From: Archivesica marissinica
Taxonomy: Eukaryota > Mollusca > Bivalvia > Venerida > Vesicomyidae
Assembly (NCBI GenBank): GCA_014843695.1
Contig: CM026393.1
Location: 11,304,734 to 11,368,733, forward strand
DNA: 64,000 nucleotides
Direction of reading: 5' to 3'
The notes under the pieces are model-generated. The model worked only from the letters and a program-made list of their open reading frames with translations, did not search any database and was not told the DNA's origin. A program made the translations under genes and the position numbers. Below are positions 55,401 through 64,000 of this stretch, one piece after another; positions within the stretch are counted from its first letter, which is position 1, and every line of letters begins with the position of its first letter.

Positions 55401-58400
55401 ACATAAACATTGTGACTTTATGCCCAAATATACAAAAACACATAAACGTTCATACTTTATGCCCAAATATACAAAAACACATAAACATTGTGACTTTATG
55501 CCCAAATATACAAAAACACATAAACGTTCATACTTTATGCCCAAATATACAAAAACACATAAACATTGTGACTTTATGCCCAAATATACAAAAACACATA
55601 AACATTGTGACTTTATGCCCAAATATACAAAAACACATAAACATTCATACTTTATGCCCAAATATACAAAAACACATAAACATTGTGACTTTATGCCCAA
55701 ATATACAAAAACACATAAACGTTCATACTTTATGCCCAAATATACAAAAACACATAAACGTTGTGACTTTATGCCCAAATACACAAAAACACATAAACAT
55801 TGTGACTTTATGCCCAAATATACAAAAACACATAAACATTGTGACTTTATGCCCAAATATACAAAAACACATAAACATTGTGACTTTATGCCCAAATATA
55901 CAAAAACACAAACATTCTGACTTTATGCCCAAATACACAAAAACACATAAACATTGTGACTTTATGCCCAAATATACAAAAACACATAAACGTTCATACT
56001 TTATGCCCAAATATACAAAAACACATAAACATTGTGACTTTATGCCCAAATACACAAAAACACATAAACATTCTGACTTTATGCCTAAATATACAAAAAC
56101 ACATAAACATTGTGACTTTATGCCCAAATATACAAAAACACATAAACGTTCTGACTTTATGCCCAAATATACAAAAACACATAAACGTTGTGACTTTATG
56201 CCCAAATATACAAAAACACATAAACATTGTGACTTTATGCCCAAATATACAAAACACATAAACGTTCATACTTTATGCCCAAATACACAAAAACACATAA
56301 ACATTGTGACTTTATGCCCAAATATACAAAAACACATAAACGTTCATACTTTATGCCCAAATATACAAAAACACATAAACATTGTGACTTTATGCCCAAA
56401 TACACAAAAACACATAAACATTGTGACTTTATGCCCAAATATACAAAAACACATAAACATTCATACTTTATGCCCAAATATACAAAAACACATAAACATT
56501 GTGACTTTATGCCCAAATATACAAAAACACATAAACGTTCATACTTTATGCCCAAATATACAAAAACACATAAACGTTGTGACTTTATGCCCAAATACAC
56601 AAAAACACATAAACATTGTGACTTTATGCCCAAATATACAAAAACACAAACATTGTGACTTTATGCCCAAATATACAAAAACACATAAACATTGTGACTT
56701 TATGCCCAAATATACAAAAACACATAAACTTCCTGACTTTATGCCCAAATATACAAAAACACATAAACGTTCTGACTTTATGCCCAAATATACAAAAACA
56801 CATAAACGTTGTGACTTTATGCCCAAATACACAAAAACACATAAACATTCTGACTTTATGCCCAAATACACAAAGAGTATCAACCTGGCCTTGTTGTCTC
56901 CTAGGGAACACATATTCATTTTGTTCTTTAGTTTATACAAATTTATTTTAGCTTGATTGCGAAACAAGTTCTTATATCTTATATCAATCACTCTTGAGAC
57001 CTCACTCCTGATGGAATCCATCGCCACGAGGGAGAGAGAAGAGGCAACGTGGAATTTAAATGCCTAGCCTAAGGGCGCAATCATAACAGCTCCAGCGGGG
57101 CTCGAACTCTGGGCCTTTCGCACCTGAAACGAACTCGCTACACTGCCACTGCGCTATCGCAACTTCTTTTTGTTCTTTCTGTCCATCTGTACAAAGAAAT
57201 AGATACGTATGTTGCTAGGAGAACAATAGGCATCATACATGTACACTAATGGTCTATGGTTAGCTCTTATGTGGCTATAAATGCTGTTAATGCACACAGA
57301 ACATTAATTACAGACGGATATGTAGTCCAGTGGTTAACATGCTGGACTGGTAATCCTGGGATCGCAGGTTCGATCCCCCGTCTGACCCTAATAAAATTAA
57401 CAGTCTTTCAGATGGGACGTTAAACCGAGGTCTCGTGTCGGTGCTGTACACTGTGCACATAAAAGAACCAGAGGAGATTCTGGAATTGGTCTCTGTCTGT
57501 ATCATGCACTATCCTCCAAAATCTAAAATAACTAATCTCTTCAGGAAGCGTCGCTCATATGGGCAACTGGTAGCGACGATAAATAAACGCAAAACACACA
57601 GAACGTTAATGGATCAGTGATCCAGTGGTTACATACGCTATACTATCCAGGGGTTGCAGGTTTGATCCCCCCTACACCATAATTAATTGACTAATACCTC
57701 ACCTCAGTCTTTCGGATAAGTTTCACGTCAATGCTTTCACCGTGCACGTAAAAGAACCAGAGGAGACTCTGGAATGGGTCTCTGTCTGTATCATTGCACT
57801 ATCATCCAAAAATCTAATATTAATAATCTCTTTAGGAGGGGTCACTAATGCCGAGGAAACAGGCAGTGACGATAAATAAATGCAAAACACAGAACAAAAG
57901 AGGAAACAATGGGGAAGCCGCTTAAGTACCCATTTGTGAGAATATGGCCGTCTGTCCGTCCCTCTGTTACAAACATTTGCCAGACAAGATCTTAACAAGA
58001 CCAGACAAGAGAAATGATCAGTGTCCAACTACTTTGTACATGTCGTCTTTATGATCCACTTTGTGATAGTGAGCACTTGGCATCTGTCATCCCTCAACAA
58101 TTACAAATGACTGTTCAAGAACCGATCGTTCCAAAGTTTGGCTATAGCATCTTTGCAACAACTATTAGTTTATTCAAGAGGAGGCACTAGATCGACTTAA
58201 TTGGAGGCCTTTTAACGACTTCATCTCTAGAACCAATACTAGGAATATTACCAAATGTCGTCGGTAGCATTCTGTCATATTGGTTTACTGTAGTAGTATA
58301 GTTGTAGCTTTCTTTATAGTCGCCTCCGCTGAGGCATGTGGGTGACTGGTTTCTATAAGTAGTTTATGTTGACTGCTACGATGCTTATGCAGACATCTGA

Positions 58401-59523
58401 AGAGGCATCCTCTTTCTTCCCAGGGTGACAAATCCTGTATCCTTTCTTTGGAAGGCGGTCCCTTTTAGGGCCACATCCTCCACCATTTGGCAGCTCACAG
58501 CATCAAGAATGGTTCTAGGAGCGCGTCCCACTGTCTCCTTGAAGGAGCCAGATAAGAACAATGGCCAGCTATCTGCCATCTCCAGCACCGAGCCAAGTAT
58601 GCAAGTTAGTCTGTTGCCACTCATACTGAGTCACGCGGCTTCTACTGTTCCGACAGTGAGGCTTCCGTCAACGAAGTCCTGCTGTGAGCTGTGCCTAGGT
58701 CACGACGTGCACGTTGTGGAGGAAATACCACATGCAGGCTTTTATACAACTACACAATGTTCACTGCACGATTTATAAGCTCGTTTGTTGTTTGTTTCAA
58801 ACACATTCTTTAAAAACGTAAACCAGCATGAATAACAATATAAGAGAGCTCCTACCATATATTTCGCCTGTCTAGACAATGCTAAAGCAGACACCATTAA
58901 ATCACACAGCGCACGCATTTACCGAACCTGTTTACTAGTATATCATTGCCATCGTTATTTATATGTGTGCTATTAGTGTACTGTTAAATATATATGTTAT
59001 ATTTCGGGTTTTACGCCTGCATCAGCACCATTTTGGGCTATATCGCCGGCGGGCAGTTTACCTAACAACACCTTTCCTGGGCAGGCAGGCTCCAGCGGTT
59101 AACCAGTACTTGGGTGCACCAACCTCCGTAAGAAACTGCCAACTTTTTCATATAAATAAGACACGGCCTGAGCGGGGCTCGAACCTGTGACCATCAGTGA
59201 TGATAGGTTACAGTGGTATATTAGTGTATTGTTATCCTTATTATCATTATTGGAGGAGAGTCTGAGATCTGGTTTACTGGGATCAACATACATCACGTTA
59301 TATATTTTCCTATATAATTATTATTCTGTTTTTACAGTTACATGCATTTTCTGGAAAGGAAATAACTACTGATTTTTTTTTTTTACAGGGGCGGCGATTT
59401 TCTGGGGGGCTTCAGCTAGACTCTTCCAGTGATGATGTAAGGTCACTGAGAGAAAAACTGAGGAAGAAGATAAAGAAGAAGAAACGAAGGAAGAAGAAGG
59501 AACATGTGGACATTAGTGATTGA
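48716..59523 (+). CDS. Unrecognised charged, lysine-rich protein gene (at least 2 exons)
   Basis: Exons are 48716-49498 and 59389-59523. Both are phase 0 at the shared junction (AAG/GTTAGA to TTACAG/GGG), so they join in frame to a TGA at 59521. The acceptor TTTCAG precedes an in-frame ATG at 48716, so the start may be this ATG after a 5'UTR intron, or more coding exons may lie upstream. The first exon is rich in Glu, Lys and Thr with a basic coiled-coil-like run (KEQKKLEKLRRKDERRMRKD), then a more ordered part (DFNKRWNIAEVELEQPRRKE and AWSPYKHMK). The last exon ends in a Lys/Arg tail (LREKLRKKIKKKKRRKKKEH) that could act as a nuclear localisation signal. I do not recognise the family. It lies about 8.6 kb downstream of the TRPM stop on the same strand. 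Confidence 0.72.
49606..49638 (+). CDS. Possible 33-nt exon of gene 2
   Basis: A strong acceptor (TCTCATTACAG) is followed in phase 0 by LLTSYDIPTIA, then GTAGTG as a weak donor. Without splicing the frame stops a few codons on. In the +1 frame after an A run, 49652-49767 is open (KSDRGEEGIAIQQCLKYSLH and following), which could mean an indel in the assembly or a decayed exon. Inclusion would keep phase with the last exon. Confidence 0.3.
49768..56875. repeat. 39-bp tandem array with higher-order structure
   Basis: Units of CATTGTGACTTTATGCCCAA and ATATACAAAAACACATAAA, with the variants CGTTCATACT, CATTCTGACT and ATACACAAAA; at least 150 copies outside the gap. A marked block containing TTATGCCTAA recurs at 50591, 52568 and 56079. 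It is open in several frames because 39 is divisible by three. It lies in the gene 2 intron. Confidence 0.96.
53421..54420. other. Assembly gap, exactly 1000 N
   Basis: The gap lies wholly inside the 39-bp array and has the same default size as the gap at 1240. Units after the gap show more single-base deletions (for example ATGCCAAAT) than those before it. Confidence 0.97.
56930..57166 (-). mobile_element. SINE family 1
   Basis: Reverse copy placed about 50 bp after the end of the 39-bp array, within the gene 2 intron. It carries an extra CACTGC in the head. Confidence 0.8.
57311..57600 (+). mobile_element. SINE family 3, well preserved
   Basis: Head GTAGTCCAGTGGTTAACATG with anticodon arm GCTGGACTGGTAATCC, box B GGTTCGATCCC, full body and tail. 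A second, more diverged copy follows directly. Confidence 0.83.
57601..57895 (+). mobile_element. SINE family 3, diverged sister copy
   Basis: Head GATCCAGTGGTTACATACGC, box B GGTTTGATCCC, body CGTGCACGTAAAAGAACCAG shared with family 3, and tail CAGTGACGATAAATAAATGC. Head and mid body are diverged enough to be a subfamily. Confidence 0.72.
57896..58780. other. Unassigned segment in the gene 2 intron
   Basis: 58385-58780 is less AT-rich than its surroundings and holds open frames on both strands (117 codons on +, 79 on -), neither of which I recognise. It may be a fragment of an element or a decayed gene. Confidence 0.35.
58987..59219 (-). mobile_element. SINE family 2 with 15-bp TSD
   Basis: Reverse copy from tail (ATTTCGGGTTTTACGCCTGC) to a truncated head. 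Flanks ATTAGTGTACTGTTA (58972-58986) and ATTAGTGTATTGTTA (59220-59234) differ at one base. It lies in the gene 2 intron, 170 bp before the last exon. Confidence 0.83.
59389..59523 (+). CDS. Gene 2 terminal exon
   Basis: A T-rich tract ending TTTTTACAG is followed by GRRFSGGLQLDSSSDDVRSL, then a Lys/Arg-rich tail and HVDISD, with TGA at 59521-59523. Phase 0 agrees with the large exon. SSSDD looks like a casein kinase 2 type acidic serine cluster (pattern only). Confidence 0.65.
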   Translation, partial: GRRFSGGLQLDSSSDDVRSLREKLRKKIKKKKRRKKKEHVDISD

Positions 59524-59794
59524 ATGTCTGTATTAGTACCTGGCATACATGTATAGGATAACAGCTTTGTAGATCCTTTTGTCTATTTAACGTGCACATA
59601 ACATTTTAGATTAACTGACTGTTCTAGACTACGCCTGTCATAATCGTGACTGATTGTTCGGTAGTAACATGTTGAAGTTGAAGTAATGGATTATGTAGTT
59701 ATCTGTGATTATTAGGGTCTGCTTAGTGTACTGTACGTTTTGTCTTTGCAACAAAACATCATTGGAGGTTTTAATAGTGAGTTAACATTTCCAC

Positions 59795-60140
59795 TGAGTT
59801 TATATTTCCACCGAGTTTAAATTTCCACTGAGTTTATGTTTCAAGTGAGTTTATATTTCAAGTGAGTTTATATTTCAAGTGAGTTTATATTTCAAGTGAG
59901 TTTATGTTTCAAGTGAGTTTATATTTCAAGTGAGTTTATATTTCCGCTGAGTTTATATTTCAAGTGAGTTTATATTTCAAGTGAGTTTATATTTCCATGG
60001 AGTTTATATTTCAAGTGAGTTTATATTTCCACTGAGTTTATGTTTTCACTGAGTTTATATTTCCATTGAGTTTATATTTCAAGTGAGTTTATATCTCAAG
60101 TGAGTTTATATTTCAAGTGAGTTTATATTTCCACTGAGTT
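59795..60140. repeat. 17-18-bp tandem array
   Basis: About 19 units of GAGTTTATATTTCAAGT with a variant ending TTCCACT. It begins about 270 bp after the gene 2 stop and may be within its 3'UTR. Confidence 0.9.
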
Positions 60141-60221
60141 AATATTGTAAACATTTTGAATATACCTATTTAATATTTATTGTTTGAAAGTTGATTGAAT
60201 CCGTCCAGGTTTTTTAGAACC

Positions 60222-60402
60222 ATGTGTGTAAGATTTGACGAGTCCGTCCAAGTTATATATGCGTACATATCAGGGTAAACATGTGTGTAAGAGTTGACGA
60301 GTCCGTCCAAGTTATATACGCGTACATATCAGGGTAAGCATGTGTGTAAGAGTTGACGAGTCCGTCCAAGTTATATACGCGTACATATCAGGGTAAGCAT
60401 GT
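60222..60402. repeat. 59-bp repeat, three copies
   Basis: Three copies of AAGAGTTGACGAGTCCGTCC, AAGTTATATACGCGTACATA and TCAGGGTAAGCATGTGTG. Confidence 0.88.
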
Positions 60403-60959
60403 GATGCAATGCTATAGTTGTTTTTGTATGTGATATAGATACTAGTCATTGTATCTGATTTTGCTCAGTTATACCTGCAAAAAGGTACGTTACTCACACC
60501 AACATCATTTGATTAATATCTAACCGTAGCCTGGGAACAGGAATATTGTGCCTGGTCAGTGATATGTTTGCAACGGTGATAGTATCTGCCTCTAGCGTGC
60601 AAAACATTTAGCTCCACAACAGAAGAAGCCAATTGCTCATTTCATCTCCATATTGCTGATTAGCTACAGGGCAACTAGAGCGAAATAGTCGCCCTAGGGA
60701 CCCTGACTTCGCCCCTGCGGGGGAGGTGGGCCACTTCTCCATAAAAAATAAATATTTTCATTTTTGTTTTTTTACAAATTTTATACAAATTGTGTCCAGT
60801 AAGAGACACTAGCCCATTATAAATTTCTTCGGGGGCAAACATTTTTTTGGGTGCATCTACTTTTCGCACTGTACTTCCGTGTGTCCGTCCGACTCAATAT
60901 TTCCTGTCCGTGCTGTAACTTCTTCGGCTATAGAGGAATTTCAAATCTAATATGCCAAA

Positions 60960-61060
60960 AATGTTAGCTCCGGATCTATGTTGATTGCTATTCAGCCAAG
61001 TGTTTTAGCTCCACTATCTGAATAGCAAACAGCATAGAGCCTGATTAGACGGCACATTTT
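60960..61060. mobile_element. MITE core fragment
   Basis: Contains GCTATTCAGCCAAGTGTTTT and AATAGCAAACAGCATAGAGC, the core shared by the hairpin MITEs. Ends not seen. Confidence 0.55.
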
Positions 61061-61323
61061 GGAGAGGACAACCATAAGCTGTATAGCTTTCTGTCCAATT
61101 CCTTATTTTAATTGTTGTAAATAAATATAATAAATGTACAATGATAGAAAATAAATATGTTTGAACTAAATGTTAGCGATATATTAGAAGTGATCTATCG
61201 TACACATGACCCAGGTCCGTAGCTTCATGGTAAAGCTCACACTTCGAGGGGCATTCATCGCCTACTGTGATATCTCTTGTTGATTTGAATCTTGAGCTGT
61301 GCACAGTTTTACTGTGATTAATA

Positions 61324-61508
61324 CAGTCAACCCTGTCTATAAAGGCCACCCTTGGGAAAATCAAAAGGTGGCCTTTGTTGGCAGGTGGCCTCTTAATAGA
61401 GGGTTAAAATGCATTGAAAATGGTTCGACGGGAGAGAAACATGGTGGTCTTTAGAGACAAGTTTTTCATATGCGGCCTTTATTCGGAGGTGGCCTTTAGG
61501 TTTGACTG
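61324..61508. mobile_element. TA-flanked MITE, same ends, different interior
   Basis: TA-CAGTCAACCCTG left and GGTTTGACTG-TA right. The interior uses GGTGGCCTTT words instead of GTGGCTGCTT. Confidence 0.72.
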
Positions 61509-61634
61509 TATACTACTGGTTGTATTGCTGATGTTAATGCTGTGTTGATTTTGTGTTGCTACATGTATTTGTTTATTTTAGTATTCACGTTGAATTTCGG
61601 TTAGGTGTCAAAAATGGCATACATGTAATCAGGG

Positions 61635-61805
61635 TTCATTCTAGGTCAGAATGTTTGGGAGAAGTGAGAAAGTGCGTGATCGCTTCCCTAAATGGTGTTC
61701 TTTAAGATACTTCTGCAAAATAGGGTTAAAATGCACAGTACAACCATTAAATACAACATTTGAATAGAAGGAGTGCTTTATATTTCGCCCTCTAGAATGA
61801 TCCCT
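61635..61805 (-). repeat. Dispersed repeat R7, inverted copy
   Basis: Contains GGTCAGAATGTTTGGGAGAA and TACAACATTTGAATAGAAGG, the complement of 26490-26735 with some deletions. A further piece is at about 60770-60830. Confidence 0.6.
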
Positions 61806-61965
61806 GATGTAATTATATATATAATATTCAACGTGAACACCAGACATATAAACAATATATCGGCGAAACTTAGTATTTCTTTTCCAATTTCCAGGAATTA
61901 GTCAAATATTTAATATAATCTTTTTATATATATATATGTGTGTGTGTGTTGGTATATGTACTTTA

Positions 61966-63122
61966 GCCTGGGAACAGGCGTTGATATATTTTGTCTGGTC
62001 AGTCAAATAAATATATTTTAACACCGAGAATATTAAATGGAACGAATTGAGTTTCTGATCATATCAACGGTTGGGGAAACTTGTGGGATTTTCCGTGTAA
62101 TTATTGACCAGCATTAATCCTATTAATAGGCCTATTAGCACGTGACTTAATTAATGACGTACTTGAATCGAAAGCGAGGCACAGCAATGTTGATAAAACT
62201 TTATAATTGCCCGCCATTGTTTACGGGTCAACGGAACGATAAATAGTTTTAAAAAGTACAATGTACGTCTGATTTGATATATTTACTCAATATTTAAGTT
62301 GTCCGTAGTTCAATTACGCCGAATCGATATATTACAATCTAAATGTAATATTTAAAATCCGTCATCTCGTCGATATAACACAGAAACGGGAAATTATATG
62401 CTTGCGATGTAAATGAGGCTACGGGAGCATTCATGTATATTCGGAAATGATTGTGTATAATTGTGCCTGTTCGGCGATTTCCGATAGAATTCCGTTTCTA
62501 TATTTAGCGATAGTATCTTGTAGAGAAGAGTTGTCGTTCTTCAAATCTACAATTTGTAAGTCAGGCCCGTCGCTAGGCATACGCAAGTACGCAAGTACGC
62601 ACGTGCGTATCATTGGTCTCAGAAAATGAACAAAATTAAAACTCCAAAAATGCATTAAAACGCCAGGTGGGGGGAGGGGGGTAGTAGGGATACATACGTG
62701 ATGTGTGGAGTGGTGGAATAATTGAGCCCATTGCAAATATGGTGCATCTCGAAATTTATTTTGTGCTTGTTTAATTGATAAGGGCGATAGATCATGTACA
62801 TTATACATCTAGCCTTAATTTATACCTTTACACGGATTGTCGTAAGAACTTTAGTCCTGCAATTCTATGTTACAAAATGGCAGGAAATTGCTTCCTCATT
62901 TCAAAAAATATCAGGGGGGGGTGGGCAGACACCCCCCCCCCTAGCGTAATCGCTCGCTATGCTCAATAGACAAACAAATTTGGCCATGAGTATCATCAAA
63001 ATAGCTCCAGCGACGGCCCTGTAAGTAGATGGCGCTACAATCGGAAATCAAGTTTCCCCAGGCTGTCATTTTGCCAGAAGTTAAAAAGTGAAAAATCGAC
63101 AGACTGGAATCCAGGCTATATT
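61966..63122. mobile_element. Long dispersed DNA element, copy 2, with nested insert
   Basis: Begins TAGCCTGGGAACAG and ends GACTGGAATCCAGGCTA, giving short inverted ends TAGCCTGG/CCAGGCTA. A 460-bp insert at 62562-63021 interrupts it; without the insert it matches copy 1. Confidence 0.65.
62562..63021. mobile_element. Nested DNA transposon with TAAGT duplication
   Basis: Ends CAGGCCCGTCGCTAGG and CTCCAGCGACGGCCCTG are inverted repeats; TAAGT flanks it at 62557-62561 and 63022-63026. It contains G and C runs (62680-62690, 62916-62940). Non-coding as far as I can see. Confidence 0.72.
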
Positions 63123-63660
63123 CAATCATACCTATGTACTAAGACTATTGTTTGGAGAGGAGAAAGTTCAGTTTTTGTAGACCATGTTTTGTGTAATGAA
63201 TATGTCTATTTTGTTTCTTTAACCCTTTCAACACTTCATACCTCTAAATAGGCTTACAAAGAGACGAGCCGTCTCATCAGGATCTGCACTTTTTGCCAGT
63301 AATATTAGTAACCATTTCAACACCACAGACCTCTAAATAGGCTTACAAAAAGAGTGGATCCAGATGAGCCGGCTCGTGACGATCTGCACTTGTTGCCACT
63401 AATATTACTATTTTTTAGACAAAATTACCCATTTTGATAAATGAACTGGTCCAAATGTAAATTTCTTATTAATTTATTGGTCTAAAAATATCGTACACCA
63501 GTCCATGTCGGTTACTTTGTGTTGAATGGGTGAAGCATATTCCATGAACAGTATAATATAACATACAGTTACAAGTTGTATATAATAGTAGTACTTATAC
63601 ATTGTTCTTGCACACCACCCTCACCTTTGTTGTCACATACACACAAATACATGCACACCT
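63123..63660. other. Intergenic sequence with a short duplication
   Basis: CTCTAAATAGGCTTACAAA, followed by AGCCG and GATCTGCACTT, occurs twice (about 63242 and 63332). No gene recognised. Confidence 0.5.
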
Positions 63661-63667
63661 GGCTTTT

Positions 63668-63812
63668 TCAGAAGGCTGGTGGTTCTACCTGGGTGCCTGT
63701 TCTGGCCTGAGATACTGCACAGACGGGCACCCGGGGTCTTCCTCCACTGCTAACATTTGGAGAGTCGCTATATGACCTACCATGTTGGTGCGACTTTTAA
63801 TCCTAATAAGAA
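63668..63812 (+). mobile_element. SINE family 5, 5'-truncated
   Basis: Contains AGGCTGGTGGTTCTACCTGG, TCTTCCTCCACTGCTAAC and TTGGTGCGACTTTTAATCC, aligned with the body of the copies at 13575 and 41345. A 27-bp CA-rich array follows. Confidence 0.68.
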
Positions 63813-63826
63813 TCAAACATGCACAC

Positions 63827-63958
63827 GTTCTCCCTCATTCACATCCACACGCACTACTCAAACATTCACACCCACACGCACCACTCAAACATTCACACCC
63901 ACACGCACCACTCAAACATTCACACCCACACGCACCACTCAAACATTCAAACCTACCA
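63827..63958. repeat. 27-bp CA-rich tandem array
   Basis: About five units of ACATTCACACCCACACGCAC plus CACTCAA, directly after a family 5 SINE fragment. The threonine-rich open frame over it is a by-product. Confidence 0.88.
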
Positions 63959-64000
63959 CCAACAAGATTAATTATTCTATCGAGTCATGATACAGACTCG

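Noticed and set aside
49758..56956. Long open frames on both strands in the 39-bp array (MPKYTKTHKHCDF-type repeats)
   Set aside because: A 39-bp unit without stops is open by arithmetic. Both strands and several frames are open at once, which real coding sequence does not show.
58385..58778. Overlapping frames on both strands as a separate gene
   Set aside because: Neither translation is recognisable, there is no splice or promoter evidence, and both strands are open. Kept only as an unassigned segment.

Overview
This is eukaryotic, intron-rich, AT-rich nuclear DNA, most likely from a mollusc (probably a bivalve). The evidence is a TRPM-type ion-channel gene with small, cleanly spliced exons, several tRNA-headed SINE families, short inverted-repeat DNA elements and a very high load of tandem repeats. 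The organism call is inference; no species can be fixed from the window.

Gene 1 (2551-40109, + strand) is the 3' part of a TRPM cation channel gene. I could join sixteen exons. All junctions keep phase, and together they encode 816 residues plus a partial first codon: the end of the N-terminal TRPM homology (SLOG-like) region, the helical linker, S1-S6 with the pore, the TRP box, a short coiled coil and a stop. The 5' exons lie upstream or inside the assembly gap at 1240-2239. There is no NUDT9-H or alpha-kinase domain after the coiled coil.

Gene 2 (48716-59523, + strand) encodes a charged, lysine-rich protein that I do not recognise. It has a 783-nt exon, a possible 33-nt exon and a terminal exon about 9.9 kb downstream. 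Most of that intron is one 39-bp tandem array containing a second 1000-N gap.

Repeats fill the rest. About twenty tandem arrays occupy roughly half of the window (6965-11484, 22010-24845, 26765-28540, 28795-30328, 37912-39310, 41720-44408, 45375-46556, 47425-48050, 49768-56875 and others). Dispersed elements include four or five tRNA-headed SINE families, TTAA-flanked and TA-flanked MITE-like elements, a hAT/BED relic and a nested DNA element.

The main observation is where the arrays come from. Five arrays in TRPM introns are built from a unit that contains the adjoining exon edge and its splice site: acceptors before exons 11485 and 25735, donors after exons ending at 15657, 28810 and 35464. 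Each lies directly against its parent exon, so real splice sites face roughly 8 to 140 near-identical decoys. Three other arrays grew from parts of mobile elements: a SINE head, the inside of a TTAA MITE, and the 5' part of a hairpin MITE. One of these is still enclosed by the SINE's target-site duplication. Long open frames across the arrays are by-products of periods divisible by three or of stop-free units, and I do not call them genes.
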